A stretch of 64,000 nucleotides of DNA from Streptomyces sp. TLI_235 (GTDB lineage Bacteria > Actinomycetota > Actinomycetes > Streptomycetales > Streptomycetaceae): NCBI GenBank assembly GCA_002300355.1, contig NSGV01000001.1, positions 4,092,001 to 4,156,000 of the forward strand, read 5' to 3'. Shown here one piece after another: positions 52,352 through 60,504 of the stretch (its first letter is position 1; the number at the start of each line of letters is the position of its first letter). The notes beneath the pieces are model-generated. The model searched no databases and was not told the origin of the DNA. It worked only from the letters and a program-made list of their open reading frames with translations. A program made the position numbers and the translations under genes.

Positions 52352-53244
52352 GAGGCCTGCTCCTCACTGCCGCCGCGCTTCAGCGCCGGTGCGGTCGGGT
52401 CGTCGGTGTCGGGGACGGCGTGCAGGACGGGCCGGGCGGCCTCGGTGCGGTCGGCCTTCAACGTGTCCCGCAGCATCCGGGCCCGGGCCGGTGAGGTCCG
52501 CAGCTCGGTGCGAATCCGATCGGCGGTCAGCTCCGTCTCCGGCCAGTTGGCCGTGACCGATCGGGCCTCCGTGATCAGCTCCTCCACCGTGCGGATCGGC
52601 ACCTTGGTGCGGGCCGACTTCGGCACCGATCCGGTCGCCCGACGCGGCCGACTCACCGCCGCCGCAACCGCCCGTGTTCGCACCGGCGGAGCGGCCGGGA
52701 TCGGGTCGGCGATCGGCTCGGGATCGGCCGACTCGTACACCGACTCGGCCGCGTCGGGATCGGCCGATCCCGGCAGGTCAGACCCCGACCGGTTTGCCGT
52801 GGTCTGGGCATTTTCTGCCGGTTCGGGCTTGTGGTGGAGAACCTTCGCCACCAGGTCGGAGCCGAAGAAGATCGAGCCGACCGGCAAGCACGATGCGAGC
52901 AGCACCAGGGCGTAGTGCGCGGGCGCCCAGTCGGCCAACCGCACCCGACCGCCGCCATGCAGCGCGGGCACCAGGCCGTGCACGTAGTTGAGCACCAGAC
53001 TGGCGACCGTGTAGCCACCCAGCACCCAGAGCGCGAACAGGCGATCCCGGCCGGTCAGGATCAGCGCGGCCACCAGGGCCAGCGCCATCAGACCGTCCAC
53101 CACGAGCGGGTAGAGGCTGGCGGCCAGTACGTCCGCGCCGATCGCGCCGGCCACGTCCTTGAGCGCGTTCCACGAGACGCGGAACGCCATGCCGACCACG
53201 ACCAGGAGCGCGGCGACCATCGACCACTTCGCCTTGGTGTTCAC
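52348..53244 (-). CDS. DUF2637 membrane protein (Spd/Tra-associated)
   Basis: This 298-residue protein has four N-terminal helices (SMVAALLVVVGMAFRVSWNAL, LYPLVVDGLMALALVAALIL, ALWVLGGYTVASLVL, YALVLLASCLPVGSIFF) typical of DUF2637, then an acidic linker and a basic C-terminal region with an HTH-like stretch (LTADRIRTELRTSPARARMLRDTL). DUF2637 proteins accompany Streptomyces conjugative elements and may link the membrane to the DNA. The ATG overlaps the stop of the gene upstream by 4 bases. Confidence 0.85.
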   Translation of the reverse strand: MNTKAKWSMVAALLVVVGMAFRVSWNALKDVAGAIGADVLAASLYPLVVDGLMALALVAALILTGRDRLFALWVLGGYTVASLVLNYVHGLVPALHGGGRVRLADWAPAHYALVLLASCLPVGSIFFGSDLVAKVLHHKPEPAENAQTTANRSGSDLPGSADPDAAESVYESADPEPIADPIPAAPPVRTRAVAAAVSRPRRATGSVPKSARTKVPIRTVEELITEARSVTANWPETELTADRIRTELRTSPARARMLRDTLKADRTEAARPVLHAVPDTDDPTAPALKRGGSEEQAS

Positions 53245-53525
53245 GCCGCCACCCCCAGGACCGCCGGGCGCCGGCGGGCGGTGGTGCGGCGGGCGGTGTG
53301 CAGCGGCACCGGGGCGGTGTCCAGCAGGCGCTCGGCGTAGGCGGCCAGCTCCGGCGCCTCCCGGCGCAGGTCCGCCAGCACCGCCAGCGCCACGTCCATC
53401 CGGGCGGCGCGCTCGACGGCGCTCTCGCCGGGCACACCGGCGAACAGCTCCTCGTCCACGCCCAACGCCAGCTCCGCGAACTCGTCCGAACTCGCTGCGT
53501 GCTGGCCTGCAACAATCGACTTCAC
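53241..53525 (-). CDS. Small helical protein, first gene of the transfer operon
   Basis: This 94-residue protein begins VKSIVAGQHAASSDEFAELALGVDEELFAGVPGESAVERAARMDVALAVLADLRRE, mostly helical with an acidic N-terminal half. The C-terminus is Arg/Thr-rich. Its function is unknown. GAGG lies 8 bases before the GTG. It opens the long leftward operon that includes DUF2637, RRQRL and the frameshifted gene. Confidence 0.75.
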   Translation of the reverse strand: MKSIVAGQHAASSDEFAELALGVDEELFAGVPGESAVERAARMDVALAVLADLRREAPELAAYAERLLDTAPVPLHTARRTTARRRPAVLGVAA

Positions 53526-54002
53526 GGGTCTACCTCTTCCAAGCGGGGCGGTGGGCCCGAGGGCCGCCGCGCGATCCTTGGCCGGAGCGCGGCGGCCCGC
53601 TTTCGTGGGCCCAGACCACTCGTCACGAGCAGCCACGGACCCCGACACCCGCCGCGTCGTGCGCGAAGGTGCCGGGGCCCGAGATCACTGGTGAAGCAAG
53701 AGGTTCGATCTCATCTGGGCGCGGTCCGGGCTCGCTCCGGGGAGATCGCTCCCGAAGGTCGTCGCCGGTGAAGGTCGGCCGCGTCGTTCTTTGAGTCGGC
53801 TGCGTGTCCCATGTACGGCCGCCGTCTGAAGGGCGACCGAGGTGTCAGGGCGTGCGCCCCTTCTCGACCGACTGGTCTCCACTCACCCCGACCGGCGTGG
53901 TCACGGAAGGACTGCGGTGGTGGATCGCGCTCTTGAGTTGTTGAGCAGATATGCGTTTGTGCAGCTCAAAGGCCGCCCTAGGCATAGCCCATCGCAGCCG
54001 CC
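53526..54002. other. Gene-free region before the transfer operon
   Basis: No supported gene lies here. A hairpin (GGGCCGCCGCGC at 53561 and its complement at 53587-53598, followed by GCTTTCG) sits 35 bases upstream of the first gene, and a second pair TGGGCCC/GGGCCCA encloses it. It may be a leader attenuator or a terminator for rightward transcription. The promoter of the leftward operon should lie in the right half. Confidence 0.5.
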
Positions 54003-54041
54003 TTGTACCAGTTGAGCCACTGGCTCAACTGGTAGGTACAA
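54003..54041. promoter_or_regulatory. Operator of the GntR/UTRA regulator, site 1
   Basis: ACCAGTTGAGCC and GGCTCAACTGGT form perfect 12-base arms around ACT, flanked by TTGTA and TACAA that extend the symmetry. The same half-site AACCAGTTGA recurs at 54107 and in reverse at 54089. This is a strong candidate for binding by the KorSA-like repressor encoded 90 bases on. Confidence 0.75.
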
Positions 54042-54088
54042 GCTGCTGAACATGATGCTGCACTTACGGAGAGCTATCGTCAAGCCCA

Positions 54089-54117
54089 TTGGTTCAACAT
54101 GTAGGAACCAGTTGACC
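54089..54117. promoter_or_regulatory. Operator of the GntR/UTRA regulator, site 2
   Basis: TTGGTTCAAC and AACCAGTTGAC give half-sites related to site 1, 15-20 bases apart, just before the regulator start codon. Binding here would block its own gene, giving autoregulation. Confidence 0.6.
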
Positions 54118-54129
54118 GGGTGGGGCATT

Positions 54130-54906
54130 ATGGGAGGTATGAGTAGCCAGCCGCTGTACCGTCGAGTCGCCGACGCGCTTCGGATCGAGATCAGCACTGG
54201 GGTGTTCCCGCCCGGGGCTCGCCTGCCTTCCGAGCGTGACCTGTGTGACCGGTTCGATGCCTCCAGGAACACGGTGCGTGCCGGTCTGAACGTCCTCGTG
54301 GCTGAGGGGTTGATCTCAGCCAGCCAGGGGCTTGGTTATGAGGTCCGCTCGCACGAGGTGTTCAGCCTGAACGCTTCCCGCTTCGAGAACCTGACGTTCC
54401 CTCAGAACGGGGACGCTTACAGCACCGACGTGACGCAGGCTGGCCGCCGGCCTCACCAAGAGTTCAGGGTGGAGATGCAACCGGCTCCGGCGGTCGTGGC
54501 GGAACAGCTACGGGTGGATGAAGGGGCGACGACTGTTCTTCGGTTCTGCCACCGCTATGTCGACGGCGTGCCGTGGTCCACCCAGGCCACCAACTACCCC
54601 ATGTGGCTGGTCGAGAAGGCGCCGCGCTTGGCGGAGCCGGGCGACATCGCGGAGGGGACCACCAGGTATCTGGCAGGACTCGGGGTGGAGCAGGTTGGCT
54701 ACTTTGATGACATCTCAACCCGGATGCCCACGCCGGAGGAGGCGCGGCTTCTCCAGGTAGGAGCAGGCGTGCCGGTGCTGATGTGGGTGCGGACCGGCTA
54801 CTCGCAGGACAAGCCGATCCGCTGCACCATCACTACGTTCCGTGGCGATCTCAACCACATGAACTACGAGATCGGAAACCTTGAGGCGCGGGGGACTGAG
54901 GTGTGA
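54130..54906 (+). CDS. KorSA-like GntR/UTRA transcription regulator
   Basis: This 258-residue regulator has an N-terminal GntR winged helix (LYRRVADALRIEISTGVFPPGARLPSERDLCDRFDASRNTVRAGLNVLVAEGLI, residues about 9-60) and a C-terminal UTRA ligand domain (about 90-240). In pSAM2 and related AICEs such repressors control excision, replication and transfer. The start is uncertain: the ATG at 54130 gives MGGMSSQPLYRR, while the ATG at 54139 has GGGAGG only one base before it. It overlaps the next gene by GTGA. The gene is less GC-rich than the transfer genes. Confidence 0.88.
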   Translation: MGGMSSQPLYRRVADALRIEISTGVFPPGARLPSERDLCDRFDASRNTVRAGLNVLVAEGLISASQGLGYEVRSHEVFSLNASRFENLTFPQNGDAYSTDVTQAGRRPHQEFRVEMQPAPAVVAEQLRVDEGATTVLRFCHRYVDGVPWSTQATNYPMWLVEKAPRLAEPGDIAEGTTRYLAGLGVEQVGYFDDISTRMPTPEEARLLQVGAGVPVLMWVRTGYSQDKPIRCTITTFRGDLNHMNYEIGNLEARGTEV

Positions 54907-55475
54907 TTGTCGAGTCAGCAACTCCAGCGGACCTGGACCGGCTCCTGACCTTCCGGGCAGAGGCGGCCGGATGGTTGAGCGCACTCGGAAGTGACCAGTG
55001 GAGTCGGCCCTACCCGGGGGACAAGCTCCTGGCCACCATCGAGGCAGGCACCGTTTTCATGCTCCGAGACGGTTCAGAGACCGTGGGGACCATAACTCTC
55101 ACACCAGAGGCCGAGGACGGCCTGTGGACGCCGAGCGAACTCAGTGAGCCCGCGCGCTACATCAACAAGCTCACGGTCTCGCGCGACTATGCGGGCCGGG
55201 ATTTCGGGGGGCGCCTGCTGAACTGGGCGGGCACACGTGCCGCCAGCGAGGGTGCTCGATGGCTCCGGCTAGATGCGTGGACCGCAAATGAGCGTCTGCA
55301 GCGGTACTACCTCGACCACGGGTTCACGTATGTGCGCACGGTTCGCGAGGGAGTGGCAGTGAACGGGGGGCCGCGCGTCTCTGGGTGGGTTGCCCAGCGG
55401 CCAGCGATTGTTGCTGATCATGGCTTTGAGGACGCTACTTCCGCCAGCATGCGCTCGGACTCTGGTGTGCTCTGA
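54903..55475 (+). CDS. GNAT-family N-acetyltransferase (cargo)
   Basis: This 190-residue acetyl-CoA-dependent enzyme has the GNAT core (INKLTVSRDYAGRDFGGRLLNWAGTRAASEGARWLRLDAWTANERLQRYYLDHGFTYV) with the RxxGxG-type acetyl-CoA loop RDFGGRL. Its start overlaps the regulator stop, so the two are co-translated. The substrate is unknown; resistance or toxin roles are possible for such cargo. A C-terminal extension of about 25 residues is not typical. After it, 55476-55611 holds no gene. Confidence 0.82.
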   Translation: MIVESATPADLDRLLTFRAEAAGWLSALGSDQWSRPYPGDKLLATIEAGTVFMLRDGSETVGTITLTPEAEDGLWTPSELSEPARYINKLTVSRDYAGRDFGGRLLNWAGTRAASEGARWLRLDAWTANERLQRYYLDHGFTYVRTVREGVAVNGGPRVSGWVAQRPAIVADHGFEDATSASMRSDSGVL

Positions 55476-55611
55476 CTATGGGCTTTGGCTGATTACCACT
55501 TCGCAGAGGCGTTAGCCAGCTGGGAGAGATCCAGCGCGGCCGCCGGGCTGGCCTACTCGACAGGCCCGGCGGGTCTGGCGCGGCTCCACTCCGCCCAGCA
55601 GGGGAATCAGG

Positions 55612-56025
55612 CTAGAAGGGCGCTGCCGGTAGTACGTCGCTCAGGTCGCGCTCGGTCACAGAGTGCACCTGGTCCACTGCGTCGGCCAACGAGATGCAGA
55701 CCTCTCGCCAGTCCGGCTCGACAATCGACACCTCCAGCGATGATGCCAAGCGACGCATGAATCGGTCCCCCACTCGCCCGCCGAACCAGAACTCGAAGGT
55801 GCCAGTGCCCCTCTGTGGAGCTGGAATCACCGCGATCGATATGAGACGGTCCAGGCCGTCGCTCTCGGTGTCCCGCGAGTAGTAGGTCCACTCCAAGGCG
55901 CCGTGGCGATCGCCACCCCTTGTGATCAGCTCGAAGTTTTCGGCTAGTTCGACGTCCTTTAGCGTGCGCTCCAGGTGGTCATTCACCAGCTCGGACCATC
56001 GAATGTAGGCCTCGTTAGGAGTCAT
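55612..56025 (-). CDS. Small cytoplasmic protein, possible immunity partner (cargo)
   Basis: This 137-residue acidic alpha/beta protein (TPNEAYIRWSELVNDHLERTLKDVELAENF at the start; GTGTFEFWFGGRVGDRFMRRLASSL in the middle) has no motif I recognise. Its ATG shares one base with the stop of the gene before it, so the pair is co-translated. Small acidic proteins in this position are often antitoxins or immunity proteins; that is inference. GC is low (55% for 55921-55980). Confidence 0.75.
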   Translation of the reverse strand: MTPNEAYIRWSELVNDHLERTLKDVELAENFELITRGGDRHGALEWTYYSRDTESDGLDRLISIAVIPAPQRGTGTFEFWFGGRVGDRFMRRLASSLEVSIVEPDWREVCISLADAVDQVHSVTERDLSDVLPAAPF

Positions 56026-56453
56026 CACCGCAGCTCCACCTCCCACTTGCTGGCGATCGCGTCTTCCTTGAAGCCGTCGAGGAGTATGTATTCGATGCCG
56101 CGGCCCCAGGCGACGTGCCGAGGGCCGGCCACCCGATCCAGCCTCGCTGGCTCTAAGACGATGACGTGCATGCGGGGTATGCCGACGCCAGGGAGGGCCA
56201 GCGCCCCGATCAGCTCATCCGGGGGGTAGGGGGTGGGTGTGGTGAAGATAGGCCGTGTGGTGCCGTTGCGGAAAGAGCCCACGTTGCCCAATGCCACGAA
56301 GTGCAGCAGTTTGCGCCCCTTGAGCTGCGCTACCAGTTCAGCGCCCTCCAGGACAGGTAGCCGGTTGTCCGGGACGTCGCAGGGATGGATTGCCCCGGGG
56401 CCGATCATGTGCAAGTCCAAGTGGACCGCGAGATTGCTGACCGACGTCACCAT
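56025..56453 (-). CDS. Protein of unknown function, possible ADP-ribosyltransferase-like toxin (cargo)
   Basis: This 142-residue protein has LLHFVALGNVGSF near residue 50, NGTTRPIFTTPTPYPPDEL, MHVIVLEPARLDRV and GRGIEYILLDGFKED near the end. The H...T/Y...E order (LLHF, TTPTPY, IEYIL) resembles the H-Y-[ED] layout of some polymorphic-toxin ADP-ribosyltransferases, but the match is weak. AAGGGAGAGGTG precedes the ATG at 56453. It is the first gene of a leftward two-gene unit just inside attR. Confidence 0.55.
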   Translation of the reverse strand: MVTSVSNLAVHLDLHMIGPGAIHPCDVPDNRLPVLEGAELVAQLKGRKLLHFVALGNVGSFRNGTTRPIFTTPTPYPPDELIGALALPGVGIPRMHVIVLEPARLDRVAGPRHVAWGRGIEYILLDGFKEDAIASKWEVELR

Positions 56454-56585
56454 GATGATCACCTCTCCCTTCCACAGTGCCACCCGTCTCGTTCTGCTGC
56501 TCTCCGAGTGGTTCCGCGCGCGGAGGGGAGCCGCCGGACAGCCGCTCTGTCTCATGGTGACCCTGTTAGGACTAGGGGCTACGGG

Positions 56586-56603
56586 CTCAGTTCTGGTCTC
56601 AGT
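56586..56603 (+). promoter_or_regulatory. Candidate integrase arm-type site, right end
   Basis: This is an exact copy of CTCAGTTCTGGTCTCAGT found at 40222-40239, lying 93 bases inside attR. A reversed related string (ACTGAG) lies next to the core at 56682. The 56454-56696 stretch holds no supported gene. Confidence 0.6.
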
Positions 56604-56696
56604 CCACCAGTAACACTGTGGTCGCCCGTCGTCCATAAACATGTCCTGACCTGCGGCCGAGATGGCGACAGACCGTAGTGGACTGAGTTTGGGCAA

Positions 56697-56740
56697 ACTC
56701 GTAATGCGTAGGTCGCGGGTTCGAATCCCGCAGGCGGCTC
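56697..56740 (+). repeat. attR: 44-bp direct repeat of the tRNA-Thr 3' end
   Basis: This is identical to 40090-40133. It is a tRNA fragment (anticodon loop to 3' end) without a 5' half, so it is not a tRNA gene. Confidence 0.95.
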
Positions 56741-56747
56741 AGACATC

Positions 56748-56784
56748 GGAATCCCGGGTCGCACCTCGTGCGGCCCGGGATTCC
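56748..56784 (+). terminator. Displaced chromosomal terminator of tRNA-Thr
   Basis: GGAATCCCGGG and CCCGGGATTCC enclose an inner CGCAC/GTGCG pair, followed by TCGTTTTCG. It lies 7 bases after attR, which is where the original terminator of the uninterrupted tRNA gene would be. Confidence 0.8.
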
Positions 56785-56854
56785 TCGTTTTCGTGTCCGG
56801 GCCCGGGGCACGTCCGGTGGGCCGGTCGGCGGCGCCACCGGACGTGGTGGGCGG

Positions 56855-58705
56855 TCAGGTCAGGCGCATCATCGACGCCGACGCGAGGTAGACCCCGTTG
56901 AGGACGGCGACGAAGACACCGGTGTGGACGTCGGGCCGCGGGTGGTGGCCGACCAGGTCGATCGCCGCCGTCCAGTCGGCCGTGCCGCCGGGTTCGACGG
57001 TGACGGCGGCCGAGGTCTCCGGCGGCAGTCCGAGGAACTTGCGCATCGCGAAGGCGTGGCCGATGCCGCCGCGGAGCACCGAGCCGGTGCCGTTGTGGAT
57101 CCGCCGGGGCAGGCTCGGGACGGTGCCGCGCCGGGCGGCGACGTCCACCGGCCCGGTGAGTCGGACGGTCGGGTCGCCGGACTCGCTGGTCCACCAGATG
57201 TCCCCGCACCGGCGGCACTGCAGGGTCTGCACGGTCAGCAGCTCGTGGACGAGGTGGCGCATCGTCACCACCGCCGCGCTGTCCCGGTCGCACTCGGGGC
57301 AGCGGGCGGGCCGCTGCGACACCTCGCGCAGCCCGTCGAGCGCTGGCCCGCCGTAGTTCCAGCCCGACACGTAGATGCTCTGCGCGATCCGAGCGGTGGC
57401 GTCGAGCTGGAACTCCGCCACGGCCGACTCCAGTGCGGCCACCGCGTCCGGCAGCCCCGGGTCGTGCAGGTCCTCGGCGAGCGTCCGGACCTCGGCCCGC
57501 AGGCCCTCGACGGCCGCGCCGTCCACCACCGGCTCCAGCCAGGTCAGCCGCTCCAGCCGGGGGAGGACGGTGTTGCCGAGGTCGGCGAGCCGGCGCAGCG
57601 CCTCGTCGTCGATGTCCGCGGCCGAGGCCGTCCGGCCCGTCCCGCGCAGCCCCGTCGCCTCCGGCCAGGGGAGTACCAGGCCGGGGTCGCCGAGCAGCCC
57701 GAACCGGTTCAGCCAGCCGTTGATCGGACGGGCCCGCTCACCGAGCCGCTCGACGACCCGGCCCAGTGGCAGCCGCTCCGCCAGGGCGGCCTCGAAGTCG
57801 CCCTGCGAGCCGCGCTGCACGATGTGCACGCCCATCGCGCCGACCACCGCCACCGCGGTGCCCTCCAGCAGCCCCAGCCCGAGCGCGACGTGGCTCGGGT
57901 AGACGTTGTTGCCCACCGCCACCGAGGAGCAGCTGTGCGTGAAGACCACGGTGGCGTGGATCTCGGCGGCGGGCAGCCGCTGGTCCTCGTCCAGGTCGGA
58001 GCGGTGACAGCCCTCGCCGAGCATGCACGGCATGTGCCGGTACCCCGGCGGGAGTTCCGGCAGCGGCTCGTCGATCCGGTCGGAGCGGCCGCAGACGATG
58101 CCGTCCGGGAAGCCCGCGCAGCACTCCTTGCCGAGTGCGCGCAGCACGACGACCTTCAGACGGCGCTCGCGCAGGACACCCAGCCCGTCCAGGCCGTCGG
58201 CGTCGGCGAGCTCGGACTCCTCCAGCATCGGGTGGGAGGCCACGAACATGCGGTCCTCGCCGACCGCGTCGACGGTCAGACTCCGGTAGACGAGGCACGC
58301 GAGCGAGGAGAGGTCCCGGGTGGCGAGCACGCCGACGGACGCGCCGGAGGCACCGGCCCAGTCGCCGGCGGCGGTGAGGTCGTCGGCCAGCCCGACCACC
58401 GCCACCAGGACGCCCGGATGGCCGGCCAGCTCCTTCAGCAGGTGCTCGGGCTCGACCTGGAGGTGCTCGCGGCCGGTGGCGACGGCGAGCAGCCGGGCGG
58501 CTGCCGAGGCCCCGTCGCCGACCGACACGACGAGTCCTTCCCGCGGGTCCGCCGCCACGGCGGGCAGCGGACCGTCCGGGAAGAGCGACCGGTAGCGGTC
58601 GAGCGCGGGCCCCGGCAGGACGGGGAAGGGCCGGCCGGGGGACCACGCGGCGGCGGCCGCCGCGTACCGCGCCGGGTCGGCGCACAGGGTGATCGACTCG
58701 GTCAT
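56855..58705 (-). CDS. Uncharacterised protein with HSC and zinc-ribbon motifs, biosynthetic locus
   Basis: This 616-residue cytoplasmic protein is not of a family I know. Its central part has VVFTHSCSS with Cys259 after a beta-strand-like run, reminiscent of caspase/CHAT or C25-type peptidases, but no partner HG motif is evident. CCAGF...VCGRSDR and HMPC...GCH add cysteines near 195-233. A zinc ribbon CPEC (469-472) and CRRC (497-500) ends in GDIWWTSESG. Its ATG overlaps the stop of the adenylation-domain gene (ATGA), so it is co-translated with it and probably acts in the same pathway, for example as a partner that offloads or modifies the carrier-bound unit. That role is inferred. Confidence 0.8.
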   Translation of the reverse strand: MTESITLCADPARYAAAAAAWSPGRPFPVLPGPALDRYRSLFPDGPLPAVAADPREGLVVSVGDGASAAARLLAVATGREHLQVEPEHLLKELAGHPGVLVAVVGLADDLTAAGDWAGASGASVGVLATRDLSSLACLVYRSLTVDAVGEDRMFVASHPMLEESELADADGLDGLGVLRERRLKVVVLRALGKECCAGFPDGIVCGRSDRIDEPLPELPPGYRHMPCMLGEGCHRSDLDEDQRLPAAEIHATVVFTHSCSSVAVGNNVYPSHVALGLGLLEGTAVAVVGAMGVHIVQRGSQGDFEAALAERLPLGRVVERLGERARPINGWLNRFGLLGDPGLVLPWPEATGLRGTGRTASAADIDDEALRRLADLGNTVLPRLERLTWLEPVVDGAAVEGLRAEVRTLAEDLHDPGLPDAVAALESAVAEFQLDATARIAQSIYVSGWNYGGPALDGLREVSQRPARCPECDRDSAAVVTMRHLVHELLTVQTLQCRRCGDIWWTSESGDPTVRLTGPVDVAARRGTVPSLPRRIHNGTGSVLRGGIGHAFAMRKFLGLPPETSAAVTVEPGGTADWTAAIDLVGHHPRPDVHTGVFVAVLNGVYLASASMMRLT

Positions 58706-60504
58706 GCGCTCCGCCCCTCCAGGAAGGCGGAGACCCGGGCGTCGACGTGGCCCGGCTCCGGCTCGTGCGCGAGCAGCATGGCGGCCTGGCCGGAGAGGGT
58801 GCTGCCGGTGTAGTAGGCGCGCAGCGGCGGCCGGACCCCGAGGACGCTGCGGATCTTCGCGTTCAGCCGGCCGACCAGGATGGAGTGGCCGCCGATGGCG
58901 AAGAAGTCGTCGTCCGGCCCGAGCGACTCGACCTCGGTGAGCTCGGTCCAGATGTTGGCGAGCAGCGTTTCGAGCGGGGTGAGCCGCCCGTCACCGGGTG
59001 CGGTCTCCCGTTCGGGGACGAGCCGGGCCAGTGCGGCGCCGTCGACCTTGCCGGAGGTGGTGAGCGGCAGGCGGTCGAGGACGGTCACCCGGGGCACCAT
59101 CCACGCCGGCAGTTCGAGGGCCAGGTGCTCGGCGAGCCGGGCGGCCAGCTCCGCCGGGTCGTCGGCGCCGTCGGCGGGCACGACGAAGCCGGCGAGCGAG
59201 CGGTCGGCGCCCTCGCCCCGGACGATCACGAAGGCGTTGGCGACGTCCGGCCGTTCCAGCAACCGGGCCTCGACCTCGGCGAGTTCGATCCGGAAGCCGC
59301 GGATCTTCACCTGCCGGTCGATCCGGCCCCGGTACTCCAGGACCCCGTCCGCCGTGCGGCGGGCCCGGTCACCGGTCCGGTAGAGGAGCTCGCCCGGGGC
59401 GGCCGGGTCCGGCACGAACGCCGCCCCGGTGAGATCGGGGCGCCCGAGGTAGCCGAGGGCCAGGCTGGGCCCGCCCAGGTGGAGGTCGCCGTCCTCGCCG
59501 TCGGCGACCGGCTTCCGGTGCTCGTCCAGGAGGACGGTCCGCAGCCCGTCGAGCGGGCGGCCGATCGGGACGGAGGACGTGCCCTCGGGCACCTCGGTGA
59601 CCCGGTGCCAGGTGACGAAGGTGGTCGCCTCGGTGGGGCCGTAGACGTTCATCAGGTGCCCGGTGAAGGTGGCGAGCACCGAGCGGGCGCGGCGTGGATC
59701 CATGGCCTCGCCGCCGACCAGCAGCATCCGGACGGGGTCGAAGGTCCGCGGGTCCTGCAGCGCCACCTCGTGGAAGACGGAGGTGGGGGCCAGCATCGCG
59801 GACACGCCGTGCGCCCGGATCGCCTCGCCGAGCAGGGGGGCGTCGGTGAGCAGGTCCCGGCTCAGGACGACCGTGGCGGCCCCGGTCAGCAGGGCGCCCC
59901 AGACGTCGAAGGTGATCGCGTCGAAGGCCGGGCTGTTCACGTGCGCGACGCGGTCCTGCGGGCCGAGGCCGGGCTCGCGGAGGGAGCGTACGAAGTGCGC
60001 GATGCTGCGGTGCGGGAGGACGACGCCCTTGGGCACCCCGGTGGTGCCCGAGGTGTAGAGCACCACCGCCGGCTCCTCCGACATGTCGTCCAGCCGGGGG
60101 AGCGTGGTGCTGTCCGCCGGCTCGGCGTCCTCGCAGATCAGGACCGGCAGGCCGGAGAAGTGGTCGGCGGTCGCCCGGTCGGTCACGGTCAGCCGGGCAC
60201 CGCTGTCCTCCGTCACCAGCCGATGGCGGTTCGCCGGCTGGGCGGGGTCCAGCGGGACGTAGGCGGCACCGGTCTTCAGAACGGCCAGGAAGGTGGCGAT
60301 CCGGTCGACGCCCGGAGGCAGGCAGACCGCGACGAAGGAGCCCGGCGTGACACCCTGCTCGACCAGCGATCTCGCGAACCGCTCGGACAGCGTGGCCAGT
60401 TGTCGGTAACTCAGCTCGCGTCCGGTGTCCGGATGGCTGACCGCGAGGGCGTCGGGGGCCCGTTCGACCTGTTCCTCGAACAGCACTGACAGCGAGAACT
60501 TCAC
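58702..60504 (-). CDS. NRPS-like adenylation-carrier (A-T) didomain protein
   Basis: This 600-residue enzyme activates an amino or aryl acid as the adenylate and loads it on its own carrier domain. A-domain motifs are A3 LYTSGTTGVPKGV, A4 NSPAFDAITFDVWGALLTG, A5 NVYGPTEATTF, A7 GELLYRTGDRA, A8 GRIDRQVKIRGFRIE and A10 LPLTTSGKVDG. The T domain has GGHSI with the phosphopantetheine Ser541. There is no condensation or thioesterase domain. I did not assign the substrate. The GTG start has GGAGAAA 5 bases upstream. It opens the leftward operon of the biosynthetic locus. Confidence 0.93.
   Translation of the reverse strand: MKFSLSVLFEEQVERAPDALAVSHPDTGRELSYRQLATLSERFARSLVEQGVTPGSFVAVCLPPGVDRIATFLAVLKTGAAYVPLDPAQPANRHRLVTEDSGARLTVTDRATADHFSGLPVLICEDAEPADSTTLPRLDDMSEEPAVVLYTSGTTGVPKGVVLPHRSIAHFVRSLREPGLGPQDRVAHVNSPAFDAITFDVWGALLTGAATVVLSRDLLTDAPLLGEAIRAHGVSAMLAPTSVFHEVALQDPRTFDPVRMLLVGGEAMDPRRARSVLATFTGHLMNVYGPTEATTFVTWHRVTEVPEGTSSVPIGRPLDGLRTVLLDEHRKPVADGEDGDLHLGGPSLALGYLGRPDLTGAAFVPDPAAPGELLYRTGDRARRTADGVLEYRGRIDRQVKIRGFRIELAEVEARLLERPDVANAFVIVRGEGADRSLAGFVVPADGADDPAELAARLAEHLALELPAWMVPRVTVLDRLPLTTSGKVDGAALARLVPERETAPGDGRLTPLETLLANIWTELTEVESLGPDDDFFAIGGHSILVGRLNAKIRSVLGVRPPLRAYYTGSTLSGQAAMLLAHEPEPGHVDARVSAFLEGRSA

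Larger units (their letters stand above)
40090..56740. mobile_element. Actinomycete integrative and conjugative element (AICE) in tRNA-Thr
   Basis: This 16.65-kb element is bounded by 44-bp direct repeats, with a tyrosine integrase and excisionase, a replication region of primase-polymerase type, an FtsK-like TraB translocase for double-stranded DNA transfer, small spread genes and a GntR/UTRA regulator. That set defines AICEs (pSAM2-like). Most genes run leftward. Cargo lies at both tips, outside the integrase on the left and beyond the regulator on the right, with GC near 55-60% on the lines I counted (57% for 40801-40860, 60% for 41161-41220, 55% for 55921-55980) against the very GC-rich remainder. 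Two genes appear frameshifted, so transfer competence is uncertain. Confidence 0.93.

Noticed and set aside
56697-56740. Second tRNA-Thr gene
   Set aside because: It lacks the acceptor 5' strand and D arm; it is the attR fragment.
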